Source: Fen-1254 sp963778945
GTDB taxonomy: Bacteria > Bacteroidota > Ignavibacteria > UBA10030
NCBI GenBank assembly: GCA_963778945.1
Contig: CAVZWL010000023.1
Coordinates: forward strand, 1-64,000
Length of the DNA stretch: 64,000 bases
Direction of reading: 5' to 3'
The notes under the pieces are model-generated. The model had not been told where the DNA came from, made no database searches, and saw only the letters and a program-made list of their open reading frames with translations. A program made the translations under genes and the position numbers. Each line of letters opens with the position of its first letter. Position 1 is the stretch's first letter. Shown piece by piece: positions 17,153 to 26,741 of this stretch.

Positions 17153-18436
17153 TTAGAACGCATGTGCGCCATGTGCTCCGATAGTCAGGTTCGCCTGCAA
17201 AATAACCTGCATATATGGCTGCTCAGACCATCCGCCTCCAGATACAGGTAAAGAGCGGCTCTCGTCCCTGTCGAACTGAAGACGCAGACGCGAAAATTCC
17301 GTAGGATTATATTCTATCATCGCGGAGAAACGCGGAAGATCCGACGGCATATGCTGATCGATGCCTGTGAGCGAGACATCGTTCTGCATCAGCAGGTCAT
17401 ACCGCACGCCGATTTCCCAGAGCTGATCGAGCTTGGCAACGAGCTGTGCATAAAAACCGGAATTATGTTTATTCAGAATTTGCGGTAAGACGCCACCGAA
17501 TGATTCGCGTGTGTATTCGGTTCCGTTCATCACCCGGTACATATATTCGCTTTGAAGCCCTATAAACCGGACGGCGTCGAGAGAATACTTTACGGTTAGA
17601 TCTGCACCGGCAATATCCGTATTTGCAGTGACTGCATTTCCCGTATCTACTGAAGAAGAGAATCCTTGATCGATTCTTGTTTTACCAACGGCATTTGAGA
17701 TGCCGAACAATATAGATGCTTCATCGATATCGAACGACGAACGAATAAATCCTATGTAAAGATTCGGCCCTTGAACGGGACTAACGGAAATAATATTTTG
17801 CGGATCGCTGAATCCCCCGGTACCGAAACTTTGCTGATTTTTTCCGTTTAAAACTTCTCCGCCGAAGACGAGAAAAAACGGGGTAGGTGCGACCCATGTG
17901 GCCTGAGCGCCGATTTCATTCAATCCATCCTCGCCGAATAATGCCATAGATATGAGCGGTTGATTGGCAAAGTCCCAGTAATGTTCATGCTGCTCGTTCA
18001 CCCTGCCGAAGCTGGCGAGAAATTTTCCCGCCTTTATCTTAAAACCGTACGGTAATTTCCTCGTTGTAAAATATGCCTCTTCCAATCCGGCGCCGTCAGG
18101 AGCAAGATCGATAACGGCAAAGAGATCGAAGTACGGATCGACAACGGAATAGAGCGACATTTCACCGTAATTAAAATTCATTCCGCGCTGCGCGTTTAAT
18201 CCGGAAGGACTCGGCTGATTCAGGAAGGGATAGCTGAAACCGGGAATTGTCAGAGAGTAATATTTTTCGTTCGCCATATCCCGACCGACACCGGAGACAT
18301 CGAGAATAAGTGCAATGTCCGGAACATATTTGGACTGATCAAAGGCCGATCCTTCTCTCGTTTGCGCCCGGAGCGAACTTCCGGACCAAACGGATAAAAA
18401 AAGTAACGCTAGAATGTATGGTTTTTGCAGTTTCAT
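17153..18436 (-). CDS. Outer-membrane barrel, probable metal porin
   Basis: 427 residues with signal peptide (LALLFLSVWSGSSLRA). The body is a series of amphipathic strands of the type found in 16- or 18-stranded porins, including YGFKIKAGKFLASFGRVNEQHEH (split here by strand turns), FANQPLISMALFGEDGLNEIG and YMYRVMNGTEY. The C-terminus is GAHGAHAF: His-containing and ending in phenylalanine. It lies just upstream of the metal-binding protein in the same direction, so entry of metal through this barrel and handover to the ABC system is plausible. A Shine-Dalgarno GAGGAG precedes the ATG. Substrate inferred from neighbours only. Confidence 0.7.
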   Translation of the reverse strand: MKLQKPYILALLFLSVWSGSSLRAQTREGSAFDQSKYVPDIALILDVSGVGRDMANEKYYSLTIPGFSYPFLNQPSPSGLNAQRGMNFNYGEMSLYSVVDPYFDLFAVIDLAPDGAGLEEAYFTTRKLPYGFKIKAGKFLASFGRVNEQHEHYWDFANQPLISMALFGEDGLNEIGAQATWVAPTPFFLVFGGEVLNGKNQQSFGTGGFSDPQNIISVSPVQGPNLYIGFIRSSFDIDEASILFGISNAVGKTRIDQGFSSSVDTGNAVTANTDIAGADLTVKYSLDAVRFIGLQSEYMYRVMNGTEYTRESFGGVLPQILNKHNSGFYAQLVAKLDQLWEIGVRYDLLMQNDVSLTGIDQHMPSDLPRFSAMIEYNPTEFSRLRLQFDRDESRSLPVSGGGWSEQPYMQVILQANLTIGAHGAHAF

Positions 18437-18634
18437 AGAAACTCCTCAAAATTTTTATAATAGCTCAATAGACCACTGTAAAAACGTCGACAGCCGAGTC
18501 GCAGCATCGCAGGAACCGAATCCCTCCGCTCTTGAAAAACAGCGGGCGGAACCGGAAGATTCCATTCTTGAGATTAAGAAAATTGAGGAGGAGCGTGTGA
18601 AGCAAAAACACGCGTGTGGAACGGATGGCAGACT

Positions 18635-18880
18635 CTATCCGGAAGTGAAACTGAAGCGAGAAGAACCGGTTCGGCCAAGAGAGAGCTGACCTGCTGCCGT
18701 TTCGATTGAAGGAGTATAGCTGGAAATCTGGAATGTGCAAATTACGCAGTTGTCCGTGTTTCCGCAATCATGATGATTGTGGAAAGCACTGACGGCAATG
18801 CTTGACAGGAACAACATAAGCATCAGCGCCGGAACTGCTTTGAGAAGCGTGCGCCGTTTTGCTATGAATATCAGTTTCAT
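18635..18880 (-). CDS. Small exported His/Cys protein, putative metal binder
   Basis: 81 residues. A basic N-terminus and hydrophobic core (AVPALMLMLFLSSIAVSA) form a signal peptide. Immediately after the predicted cleavage comes FHNHHDCGNTDNCVICTFQ, with three His and three Cys, a compact set of soft-metal ligands. The tail is Ser/Thr-rich and featureless. The layout (exported, HxHH near the N-terminus, CxxC) resembles small proteins placed next to metal-transport TonB receptors. It lies between the barrel at 17153 and the receptor at 19046, same strand. Zn or Cu binding is inference. Confidence 0.6.
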   Translation of the reverse strand: MKLIFIAKRRTLLKAVPALMLMLFLSSIAVSAFHNHHDCGNTDNCVICTFQISSYTPSIETAAGQLSLGRTGSSRFSFTSG

Positions 18881-19045
18881 TTCGTTTTTATAATAGTGAA
18901 TATAGCGTTAAATATCAAACTCTCAAACAGTCAAGTTCCACATCTGAATAATCTATTATCTGCATCCAATCAGCAGCCGGAGGCCTGAGAATGTTATTCC
19001 GTGTTAACGAAATTCAATATTTTAATCATCATCTGATTAATCAAT

Positions 19046-21515
19046 TTAGATATGCACAGCCACTTTAAATATCAAGTCTCGGCGCTCTTCATAGCTTGCG
19101 GCGCTGAAATATGCTCCTTTAATCAAATGTTCATGGTCAAGCAAATTGGTTATATAGAGCGACGGCTGAAGCGTGGCGCCTCCGTCCAATTGGAAGGTGT
19201 ATCCTCCGCCGACATTCAAAATCCACGACGGTGTGGTATGCTGCGCGGTATTAAAATCGAAAAGCCCGGTCTTATAAGGAACATTATTCGGGTTTCCGTT
19301 CGTCAGTCCTGAGCCGTAAATCGCAACCAAATTGGCAAACCAATTCTGCGGCTGGTAATTTATTCCAAACACGCTCGATAGTCTTTGATCGTGATCGAGA
19401 TCCGTTGCGGCTCCGTCATTATCATAAGGCAAAAAGCCGCCGCTGATAATTCCCGTCCCGTATGCGTGAATAATAGAAGTGTTCATATAACCGGAGAACG
19501 GAATAACCGGATCGCTGTAGGAAAGTCCGAGCTCAATGCCGGTGGTTCTGACTTCTTCAATATTGACAGGAGTTTTAATTGCAGACGATCCGATTGTCTG
19601 ATCGTCGAGGCCCGGAGAGGCATATTCGTAATACGCCGCCATCTTACTCCGTACTCCGAACGGGAAAAGATGCGTATAGACAGCTTCATAAAAGTCATCC
19701 CTCTCCGGAAGCGTCGGCGTGAGCGTTGTGCTGATATCAGCGGCAATGGATCTCAATCCCTCGACATTGGTCGGAACGAACATTTTTCCAAAATAGAGAT
19801 ATGCGGTATTGTCCTCATCGATGAGAAAATTCCATCGAATACGGGGACTGATCTGGTTTTGCAGAGAAACATCGGGTGCAATGTGCTGATCATACCGGAC
19901 ACCGAGTTCAAACGAAGTCCATTCCATCGGATGCCATTCAGTCTGGGCAAAGACTCCGAAATCCGATCCTTTGAAATTCGTTGCAATGGAAGGGCCCGGG
20001 CTGCCGGCCGAATCTCGCGACGTAAAATTTTCCATTCCCGTTGTGCTGCTGAAATTAAAACCGATTTTATACATAAATTGATGCGATAGTCTTTTATCGA
20101 ACGTCGACCGGATGCCTATAGTTGTAAAGTTGCGATCCTCGGCGAGTGTATAACTATGCACAGTATCGCCGGCAAAATGAAACGATGCCGGGTCACAGCT
20201 GCCCGGAGTATAAACCAGTCCCCCTTCGCGCGCATAACCTCCTATAAAAAGATTCGACTCTTCATTCGGTTCCGCATTGATGGTGCGGTAATAAGAGACG
20301 GTCTGAAAAGCATTCGTTGTCATCTGCATATCGGATGCGATTTGTTCTGCTGAATCGTACGGAACTTCCGTGTTGGTTCTGCCGTAATTGAGATTGACCG
20401 TCAGGTAATCGATGTCGCTCAGGATGTAGTCGAACTTGCCGTAAAGGAAATAATCCTGGCCGTGGTCGTGGAAAAGATTTTCCACAGGCTGATCGATGCG
20501 GCGGTCGGTTTCCTGGCGGGATCCCGAAACATAAAAGCCGAGATTGCCAACATGGTCGCTCATCGAGAGAAACTGACCGTCGGAGTTGAATGCTCGCAGC
20601 GGTCCTACGCGCGAACCGAGCGTATCGCCGCTCAATGTGCTGCCGGATGTGCCGGGAGAGAACGGTTTTGTGCCGTTGAAAACGAGATAACTTCCGATAA
20701 ACGTCGATGCATCGAGATGGAATGAACCGGTAGGGACTCTGTTGTTGAGTTCGATAATGGCGGAGTTTTGTCCGCCGTATTCAGCCGGAAAGCCGCCGGT
20801 AATGAATGTCGCGCGATCGATAGCTTTCGGATCGACAACTTCATTCAAGCCGCCGAATACACCAAGAGGAACCGGAATTCCGTCGACATAATAGGTGAAT
20901 TCCCCGTGATGGCCGCGTATATGCACCTCACCTGTCGGCGCTCGAGCTGCGCCCATGACATTTTCCTGAATCAGATTCGTCATCTGCGCAACCGGCGCAG
21001 GATGATAGGTCTCCGATTCGAATGTTTGATTGCCGGTATTAAGATTGATACTCGTAACGGCAAGTTCTCTCTGCCCGACCACATCGACATCTTTTTCCGT
21101 ATTTCCCGAAGCGTGGAGCAGTATTTCCAGCGAACCATGATCCTTATCAATGCGTGTCGAATCCAGAGAATGTTTTGTACCCGACAAACCATGCCTGTAC
21201 CATATAGTTTCCGGGCTCGATATCGATAAACCGTGCCAGTCCGACAGGATTGGTCGCTGTTTGAGAGACGAACTTTCCGTTTCGTGTAATGACAATACGC
21301 GCGAGTTCAATCGGCACTTTCCCGTCTGCATCGAAGACACTCACTCTAAAGTGTACTCCCCGTTCAGTCCCGCCGGAAGCCGCTGCAGTGAATCCAGCCG
21401 GTGCGTTTTCCGGAAGCCGCCGATCCCCTTGAATCTCCGTTTCGCTCACAATCTGTGCGATAGTATGAATGAAAACTATACAAATTAAAAATAAAACGAT
21501 CATAAAACGCTTCAT
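19046..21515 (-). CDS. TonB-dependent receptor with CarboxypepD_reg domain, one frameshift
   Basis: Two pieces make one receptor of about 820 residues. The front piece (ATG at 21515, MKRFMIVLFLICIVF) carries a signal peptide and a CarboxypepD_reg-like domain ending YMVQAWFVGYKTFSG. A frameshift near 21170 leads to DSTRIDKDHGSLEILLHASG and then the TonB-box/plug region: VDVVGQREL, IQENVMGAARAPTGEVHIRG, TYYVDGIPVPLGVFGG, ITGGFPAEYGG. The remainder is barrel strands to IFKVAVHI. The plug sequence fits siderophore/metal-type receptors rather than SusC. It lies between two small exported His/Cys proteins and downstream of a metal ABC/porin group, so a metal or metal-chelate substrate is likely. 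Either a consensus error or a recent inactivation. Confidence 0.8.
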
Positions 21516-21595
21516 CTCTTTCTCCTCGATCAATTAAAATTGAAGAACGCATGAGAATCCTCCCCTGCATTCGAATATTTCAGACGATAAAAATA

Positions 21596-21946
21596 TTAAC
21601 CGGGAAAAGCAGGAGGACCGCGGCGGGAGAAAGAATTAAAGAGATGATTTTGAATAAGATGCGGAAATGTAATAATCGGAAGTGTCCCGACCACTTGAAC
21701 ATTGCCAAAATCCAGCGATATTTGATCGGGAGCGATTCTGCTGTGTGATGAGAGACAGATACCGCATTCGGAATGTTCAGATAACGGAATATGCTTGCAG
21801 TGATCGGCATCTTCGTGCGGAAAAAGCTGGGCTTCAAACGAACCGCTGATGAGAATCGGATGATCATGGATAAGATCATGCAATCCGAAACCGACAAGAT
21901 GACTCGCAAGAATAAGGAGAATAAGTATTTTATTTTTTTTCTTCAC
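21596..21946 (-). CDS. Second small exported His/Cys protein
   Basis: 116 residues. Signal peptide ILILLILASHLVGFG, then LHDLIHDHPILI, HEDADHCKHI and LSEHSECGICLSSH: about ten His and three Cys within the central 70 residues, with a CxxC-like pair (ECGIC). It ends SFSRRGPPAFPG; an Arg-Gly/Ala-Pro-Pro ending recurs in small exported metal-linked proteins of this kind, from memory. It is transcribed toward the TonB receptor start (63 bp gap) and is probably the first gene of that unit. Likely a periplasmic metal-binding accessory; not assigned to a named family. Confidence 0.6.
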   Translation of the reverse strand: MKKKNKILILLILASHLVGFGLHDLIHDHPILISGSFEAQLFPHEDADHCKHIPLSEHSECGICLSSHSRIAPDQISLDFGNVQVVGTLPIITFPHLIQNHLFNSFSRRGPPAFPG

Positions 21947-22038
21947 TGCAGTCTTTATAAGGTGTTCTTATTATAACGAAGATTTGAACGAGAAGTTCCG
22001 ATCAGGTATGCAACATATGCTCATCACTGCTGTCATCT

Positions 22039-22140
22039 GAAATCTGCGCACATCTGCAACTACGGAAATCTGTGAATTGTCAATCTCGTGTCAATCTAAT
22101 ATCTGCTAAATCAGTGAAATCTGCGTAATCAATCTGCGCA
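22039..22140. repeat. Word-like intergenic repeat built on AATCTGCG
   Basis: Four spaced copies of AATCTG (three followed by CG) occur among related words such as GTAATC and GTGAAATC over about 100 bp; the last two copies are 13 bp apart. It occupies the gap between the small His/Cys gene and pirin. Confidence 0.55.
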
Positions 22141-22141
22141 A

Positions 22142-23040
22142 TCATTTGATAAACGTATCATTCCGCAGATCTTCTCATCGCTTGTTTAATTTCTTCCTGT
22201 GTATTCATCACGATCGGACCGTACCATGCGATAGGCTCTTTAATCGGTTTTCCGGAAACAAGCAGAAAGCGTATTCCCTTCTCTCCCGCCTGTACGGACA
22301 CTTCATCTCCTTTATCGAACAAAATCATAGAACGGTTGCCGAGTTCTGACGGCTTAGAATTTACGGAGCCGACAATTTCCATCTGCACTCCCTGAGGCGG
22401 CGATGCATCGCGAAAATTTCCGCTTCCGTCAAAAATATATGCAAACGTATGCCGGAATGTTTCCACCGGCAATATTTTCCTTTTTCCCGGACGGCACCCA
22501 GACATCCAGATATTGCGGATCCGCTGCAATGCCCTCTACCGGACCGGTCTTCCCCCAGAAGTTTCCACATACGACGCGTATACGCGTTCCGTCGTCGTCC
22601 GTAACTTCCGGAATCTCCTTGGATCCGATATCCTGATATCGCGGATCGGTCATTTTATGCGAAGAAGGAAGATTTGCCCAGAGCTGGAAGCCATGCATTC
22701 GCCCGTTCGGATCCCCTTTCGGCATTTCCTGATGCATGATACCGCTTCCTGCAGTCATCCATTGCACATCGCCGGCTGCAAGCGTACCGCTGTTGCCAAG
22801 GCTGTCGCCATGATTGACGGTTCCGGCAAGGACATAGGTAATGGTTTCTATTCCCCGGTGCGGATGCCATGGGAAACCCGCAAGATAATCTTCCGGGCGT
22901 TCATTGCGGAAATCATCGAAAAGAAGAAACGGGTCGAATTCGGTTGTATCTCCGAAACCGAACGCGCGCTGCAGTTTTACGCCCGCCCCTTCAAGAGTCG
23001 GTTTGGTCTGAATGATCTGTTTTATCGGCCTCAGAGACAT
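22142..23040 (-). pseudogene. Pirin family protein with two frameshifts
   Basis: Pirins are bicupin, metal-binding proteins; some act as quercetinases. The N-terminal cupin is intact: HPHRGIETITYVLAGTV and the metal-ligand region WMTAGSGIMHQEMP. The frame breaks near 22470 (after VWVPSGKKEN), and the second cupin continues in another frame as PVETFRHTFAYIFDGSG through IAWYGPIVMNTQEEIKQAM. A second break just before the end hides the standard C-terminus DLRNDTFIK with its stop at 22142-22144. The repaired length (about 297 residues) is normal for pirin. Both lesions are single-base indels, so consensus error is possible. Confidence 0.8.
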
Positions 23041-23412
23041 AGAGGTTTTCCTTTCATACCTAAAACAACAAAGCTCCCCAGCTCGTTCCTCATATCAACC
23101 AGTGATAATATTCATTCCTTTTTCGGACATCGGCTTTCTGCGGTTGAACCGGGCGAAACCTTTGGCATGTAACGTTCGTTCTATATGTACAAGGATTGAA
23201 GGATTTCGTGTCAAATTAAATTTGCGATAGAAGCAAGGTTTGACTACATTAAAAGAGTTCTCAATCGATAACGAATCCTCTCATGACGTTCTGAAAATAA
23301 TTTTCTCAAGAATCGTTATTCTGCTCCTTACCCGTCCGGTATGTGACATTGTAAAATACAATTTCTCACATTCGGAATTATCACGATTCCATGGGAACAA
23401 AAGAAAGATTAA

Positions 23413-23631
23413 ATGGACACAGAACAAAAAAATAATCCGCTGCACGGCAAGACGCTGGAGGCAATTCTTCAGCATCTGGTGGAATATTACGGCTGGCAGG
23501 AACTTGGACTCCGCATCAGACTCAGATGTTTTACAGACAATCCGAGCATGCAGTCGAGCTTAAAGTTCCTGCGCAAGACTCCATGGGCGCGTGAAAAAGT
23601 GGAGACCCTGTATCTCGAGTGTGCCGATTAA
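23413..23631 (+). CDS. VF530 family (DUF2132) DNA-binding protein
   Basis: 72 residues, full length for the family. NPLHGKTLEAILQHLVEYYG, GWQELGLRI, RCFTDNPSMQSSLKFLRKTP and PWAREKVETLYL match the conserved VF530 pattern essentially end to end. The family has a SAP-like fold and is described as DNA-binding; its biological role is unclear. Single gene, cytoplasmic. The ATG follows GAAAGATTAA, a weak ribosome-binding site. Confidence 0.92.
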   Translation: MDTEQKNNPLHGKTLEAILQHLVEYYGWQELGLRIRLRCFTDNPSMQSSLKFLRKTPWAREKVETLYLECAD

Positions 23632-23781
23632 GATCGGATAAACAGTGCGGCGCTTCTTGCGGAATACCTGCATACCGCAAGCGCTCAAACACGCTTCGCA
23701 GATATAATCGCAGACTGAAATATAACATGTTTTGCTGTTTACTTTTCCGGGCAGCCGTTCCTGCGCGGCTGAAATTATAAC

Positions 23782-24210
23782 ATGGACACATTCAGCATTC
23801 GAGAAATGACCGCCGGCGATTACGATCAAATGATCGATCTCTGGAAACATACTCCCGGCATTGGGCTGAGCATAGCAGATTCGAAAGAAAATATCTACCG
23901 ATTCCTCGGCAGAAACAAAGACCTCAATTTTGTTTGTGAAAATCAAGAAGAACACCGGATCGTCGGCACTATTCTCTGCGGCCATGACAGCCGGCGCGGA
24001 TATATCTACCATCTGGCAGTCGATGATGCATACCGGAAGCAGGGCATCGGTAAAGCATTGACTGCCAGGTCTCTTGAGCAACTCCGCCTCCTTGGCGTCT
24101 CAAAATGCCATCTCTTCGTTTACAATGACAATGAACTTGCGCTCAAGTTTTACGAAGGTACCGGCTGGAAAAAAAGAACAACTCTCGAAATATTTTCTAA
24201 AGATATTTAG
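23782..24210 (+). CDS. GNAT family N-acetyltransferase
   Basis: 142 residues. The acetyl-CoA pyrophosphate loop is YRKQGIGKAL (about residues 85-94), preceded by the strand YIYHLAVDDA and followed by VYNDNELALKFYEGTGW, the usual GNAT C-terminus with its Asn-x-x-Ala-x-x-x-Tyr helix. Similar in size and layout to YpeA-type acetyltransferases. No signal peptide. The acceptor cannot be predicted. It stands alone; the DNA just after the stop has a tRNA-like pattern on the opposite strand. Confidence 0.9.
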   Translation: MDTFSIREMTAGDYDQMIDLWKHTPGIGLSIADSKENIYRFLGRNKDLNFVCENQEEHRIVGTILCGHDSRRGYIYHLAVDDAYRKQGIGKALTARSLEQLRLLGVSKCHLFVYNDNELALKFYEGTGWKKRTTLEIFSKDI

Positions 24211-24387
24211 GCAAATATAGGCATCGAGAGGATGGAATTTGAACCCGCACAGGTACAATACATACCCCGTCCTGAAACTATTTCCATATTGAAACGGTTG
24301 TACGGATAGAGAATCATTCTTGCACCCGTTAAGACCGTATACAAATTCAATATTCCAGCAGTTCAATATTTTAAGAATGGAGGAAAT

Positions 24388-24930
24388 ATGAAAATATATT
24401 TTATGACTCTTGCCCTTGCGTGCCTTTTCTTGAGTACACAGCTGACTGGCCAGGAGAGCCATACGATGCAGCAAGTTCCCGCCGTCAAGCGGGCAATTGC
24501 AGTGGTTACGCCGACAAAAGGGAATACCGTGCATGGAACCGTGACATTCGAACAGATCGAAGGCGGCGTCCGGGTCGTAGCCAGCCTGACCGGATTAAAA
24601 CCGGGGAAACATGGATTCCATATCCACGAATTCGGCGATATCAGTTCCGAGGACGGGAGTTCTGCAGGCGGACATTTTAATCCGATGGGTATGCCGCACA
24701 GCATGCCGACGAGCGAAAAACGCCACGCCGGCGATATGGGAAACATCGAAGCTGATGAAAACGGAAACGCACATCTCGACTATATCGATCCGGTTATGAA
24801 ACTCGACGGCGACCATTCTATTATCGGTCACGCAGTCATCATACACGAAAAAGAAGACGATTTTAAAACTCAGCCGACAGGAAATGCGGGACCGAGAATC
24901 GGATACGGAGTCATCGGAATTGCCAAATAA
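24388..24930 (+). CDS. sodC: Cu/Zn superoxide dismutase, exported
   Basis: 180 residues with an N-terminal signal (MKIYFMTLALACLFLSTQLT). Converts superoxide to oxygen and peroxide in the periplasm. All metal ligands are present with canonical spacing: Cu ligands H78, H80 and H153, bridging H96, Zn ligands H104, H113 and D116. The two cysteines that form the usual intrasubunit disulfide are absent (GDISSEDGSSAGGHF and RIGYGVIG), which is uncommon. A strong Shine-Dalgarno (GGAGG) precedes the ATG, and two direct copies of TTCAATATT sit 16 bp apart upstream. Confidence 0.95.
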   Translation: MKIYFMTLALACLFLSTQLTGQESHTMQQVPAVKRAIAVVTPTKGNTVHGTVTFEQIEGGVRVVASLTGLKPGKHGFHIHEFGDISSEDGSSAGGHFNPMGMPHSMPTSEKRHAGDMGNIEADENGNAHLDYIDPVMKLDGDHSIIGHAVIIHEKEDDFKTQPTGNAGPRIGYGVIGIAK

Positions 24931-25020
24931 TTAAGACCGATCCTTAAATTTGAAGAATGCGCTGTTCAGCATATTTTGAAAGAATCGGCTGTTCATCAAT
25001 TTTAAATTCCCCTTCTGTAG

Positions 25021-25059
25021 CCGCGGGCGGCTCGCCCGGCCTCAGGAGGGTGACCGCGG
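25021..25059. repeat. GC-rich element bounded by CCGCGG
   Basis: A 39-bp GC-rich element beginning and ending with CCGCGG, containing GGCGGCTCGCCCG and GGAGGGTGACCGCGG. It lies between convergent genes (sodC and PAP2). The same element, inverted and expanded, occurs at 44106-44165, so it is a dispersed repeat. It has internal dyad symmetry and could also end transcripts. Confidence 0.7.
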
Positions 25060-25092
25060 AAAACGGAAAAACATTTTTGGATTTTCGGCTCA

Positions 25093-25914
25093 TCAGAATT
25101 CCATTGCAAATCCGAAGCCGTTCGGCAGCAAGAAAATATGAGCCGAAGAATGATGTGACGGTTTTTCATTATCGTCATGCGCAACAGCCGTTCCGACACT
25201 CGTACCGATAACCGCGCCCAGAAAAACATCGGACAGCCAATGCTGATCGTGATATATCCGTGCGGCGCCTGTCAAACCGGCAAGCGTATACAGACCTATC
25301 GATGCAGCGGTGTTGTTTATCCGTTCCGAAAGAACGGACGAAAGTGTAAAAGCTACTGCGGCGTGCCCGGAAGGAAACGATAAATAATCGTCGCTGAACT
25401 GGATCCCTTTAAACCTCGCATTCCCTTCATTCATATACGGACGGGCGCGGCCGAACGTATATTTTATTACCGTCGTAACGACTCCTGTCCAGAGAAGCGA
25501 TTCCATCAGCATCGTTCCTGTTTTCCGGATTTCCGATGCGCCGAACACGAGTCCAGCCCCGTAGATTGAACCGGAAAGGATGATAGCGTCTCCCGTAGCG
25601 CCGTATTGTTCGGTTATATTTAAAATGTCGTCATTCAGCGAAGAATGGCTTCGCCCGGCAAACGACCGGACAGATCCGTCGGCAAGAAAAAGCGCTGCAG
25701 TTGTTCCCGTAACGATTCCTGCAGTTAAAAGAGACGGCCCGTCAGGATGCGTCGCTTCATGAAAACGCAGACCGATGCAATCTATAAAGTCCCTGCTGTC
25801 GGAACAAAGAATCCCGGAAAGTTTTGTCGAAGCAGTGTCCACGTCCGCGTTCTGGCACCGCACAGTGCCGGACAACGCCGCAAAAATCGATATGTAAAGG
25901 ATAAAACGGCTCAT
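25093..25914 (-). CDS. PAP2 superfamily phosphatase
   Basis: 273 residues with signal peptide (FILYISIFAALSGTVRC) and about four membrane helices. The three active-site motifs are complete: KYTFGRARP (K151-P159), PSGH (181-184), and RIYHDQHWLSD with R219, H225 and D229. Such enzymes dephosphorylate lipid phosphates (phosphatidic acid, undecaprenyl pyrophosphate) at the membrane's outer face. The C-terminal 35 residues end in FAMEF, suggesting an extra strand. The start is 20 bp from the DUF4249 gene stop on the same strand. Confidence 0.92.
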   Translation of the reverse strand: MSRFILYISIFAALSGTVRCQNADVDTASTKLSGILCSDSRDFIDCIGLRFHEATHPDGPSLLTAGIVTGTTAALFLADGSVRSFAGRSHSSLNDDILNITEQYGATGDAIILSGSIYGAGLVFGASEIRKTGTMLMESLLWTGVVTTVIKYTFGRARPYMNEGNARFKGIQFSDDYLSFPSGHAAVAFTLSSVLSERINNTAASIGLYTLAGLTGAARIYHDQHWLSDVFLGAVIGTSVGTAVAHDDNEKPSHHSSAHIFLLPNGFGFAMEF

Positions 25915-25933
25915 GATTAACCCGGAAAATTCT

Positions 25934-26737
25934 CTATCGAATAACGATGAGTTTCGATCTCACTGCGTAAGCGCTGAAATATCCCAGAGCCCCGCTGCTG
26001 AAATTCGAAGGCGGATTCGCCGGAGATGTCGACAACGTACTGTTGTTCAAGACCTGGACAAGCGTTCTGAAATAGTTGTAAACATTCTCGTCGATGCATT
26101 GAAGCTGGACGGAGACGGAATCTCCTGTGAGCAGCGTATCCGTATCTGCAAATAATGTACTCGTGATTTCACCGCCGTCCTGCAGCCGGTCTGTGATGAG
26201 AAAAATATTCTTCTGCCGGATGCCGTTTTTGATTTCCACAAATCTATAATAATTCTGAATCCCGGCAGGGTCACGGAAATGAACTTCCACATCCTTTGAA
26301 TTATTCCGACCGAAAGATAAACTGCTCTCACTCAGAGAATCGATCTCTACAGGAGGAGGCATTGTCGAGGAAGCGGTATAGCTTATTCCGTTCGATAGCA
26401 CAGCAAGAGTATATGTCCTTCCAGGGACTCCCAGCATATGGGAAGACGTGTAAGTTCCCGGCGGGGTTTCCGCCATGAGTTCTGAATTCCCGAGATTATC
26501 GCTCAGCGTCACAGCCGCACCCGTAACCGGTGGAAATACGTTCGGCTGATCATATTCCACCGTTTGCGATATGACGACCTGATACGGCCCGGGCTGATCG
26601 GTAATTGTTCCCTCAATGACGATAACCGGCGCCGAAGAATTGAGATCCACCTGAATGACTTTCTGGCATGAAAGGAAGACCGCGCTGCATGCCGCAATCA
26701 GGGATAAAAGAAATATATTTCGTGGTGACAATTTCAT
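25934..26737 (-). CDS. DUF4249 lipoprotein
   Basis: I choose the ATG at 26737 (MKLSPRNIFLL), 4 bp after the receptor gene stop, rather than an upstream codon inside the receptor. That gives 267 residues. It has a lipoprotein signal with FLSCQK as the probable acylation site. The mature start VIQVDLNSSAPVIVIEGTITDQ and the following GPYQVVISQTVEY are typical of DUF4249, a beta-rich surface lipoprotein family found beside TonB receptors in Bacteroidota. Probably a surface partner of the receptor at 26742, used for an unknown ligand. Confidence 0.88.
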   Translation of the reverse strand: MKLSPRNIFLLSLIAACSAVFLSCQKVIQVDLNSSAPVIVIEGTITDQPGPYQVVISQTVEYDQPNVFPPVTGAAVTLSDNLGNSELMAETPPGTYTSSHMLGVPGRTYTLAVLSNGISYTASSTMPPPVEIDSLSESSLSFGRNNSKDVEVHFRDPAGIQNYYRFVEIKNGIRQKNIFLITDRLQDGGEITSTLFADTDTLLTGDSVSVQLQCIDENVYNYFRTLVQVLNNSTLSTSPANPPSNFSSGALGYFSAYAVRSKLIVIR

Positions 26738-26741
26738 ACGG

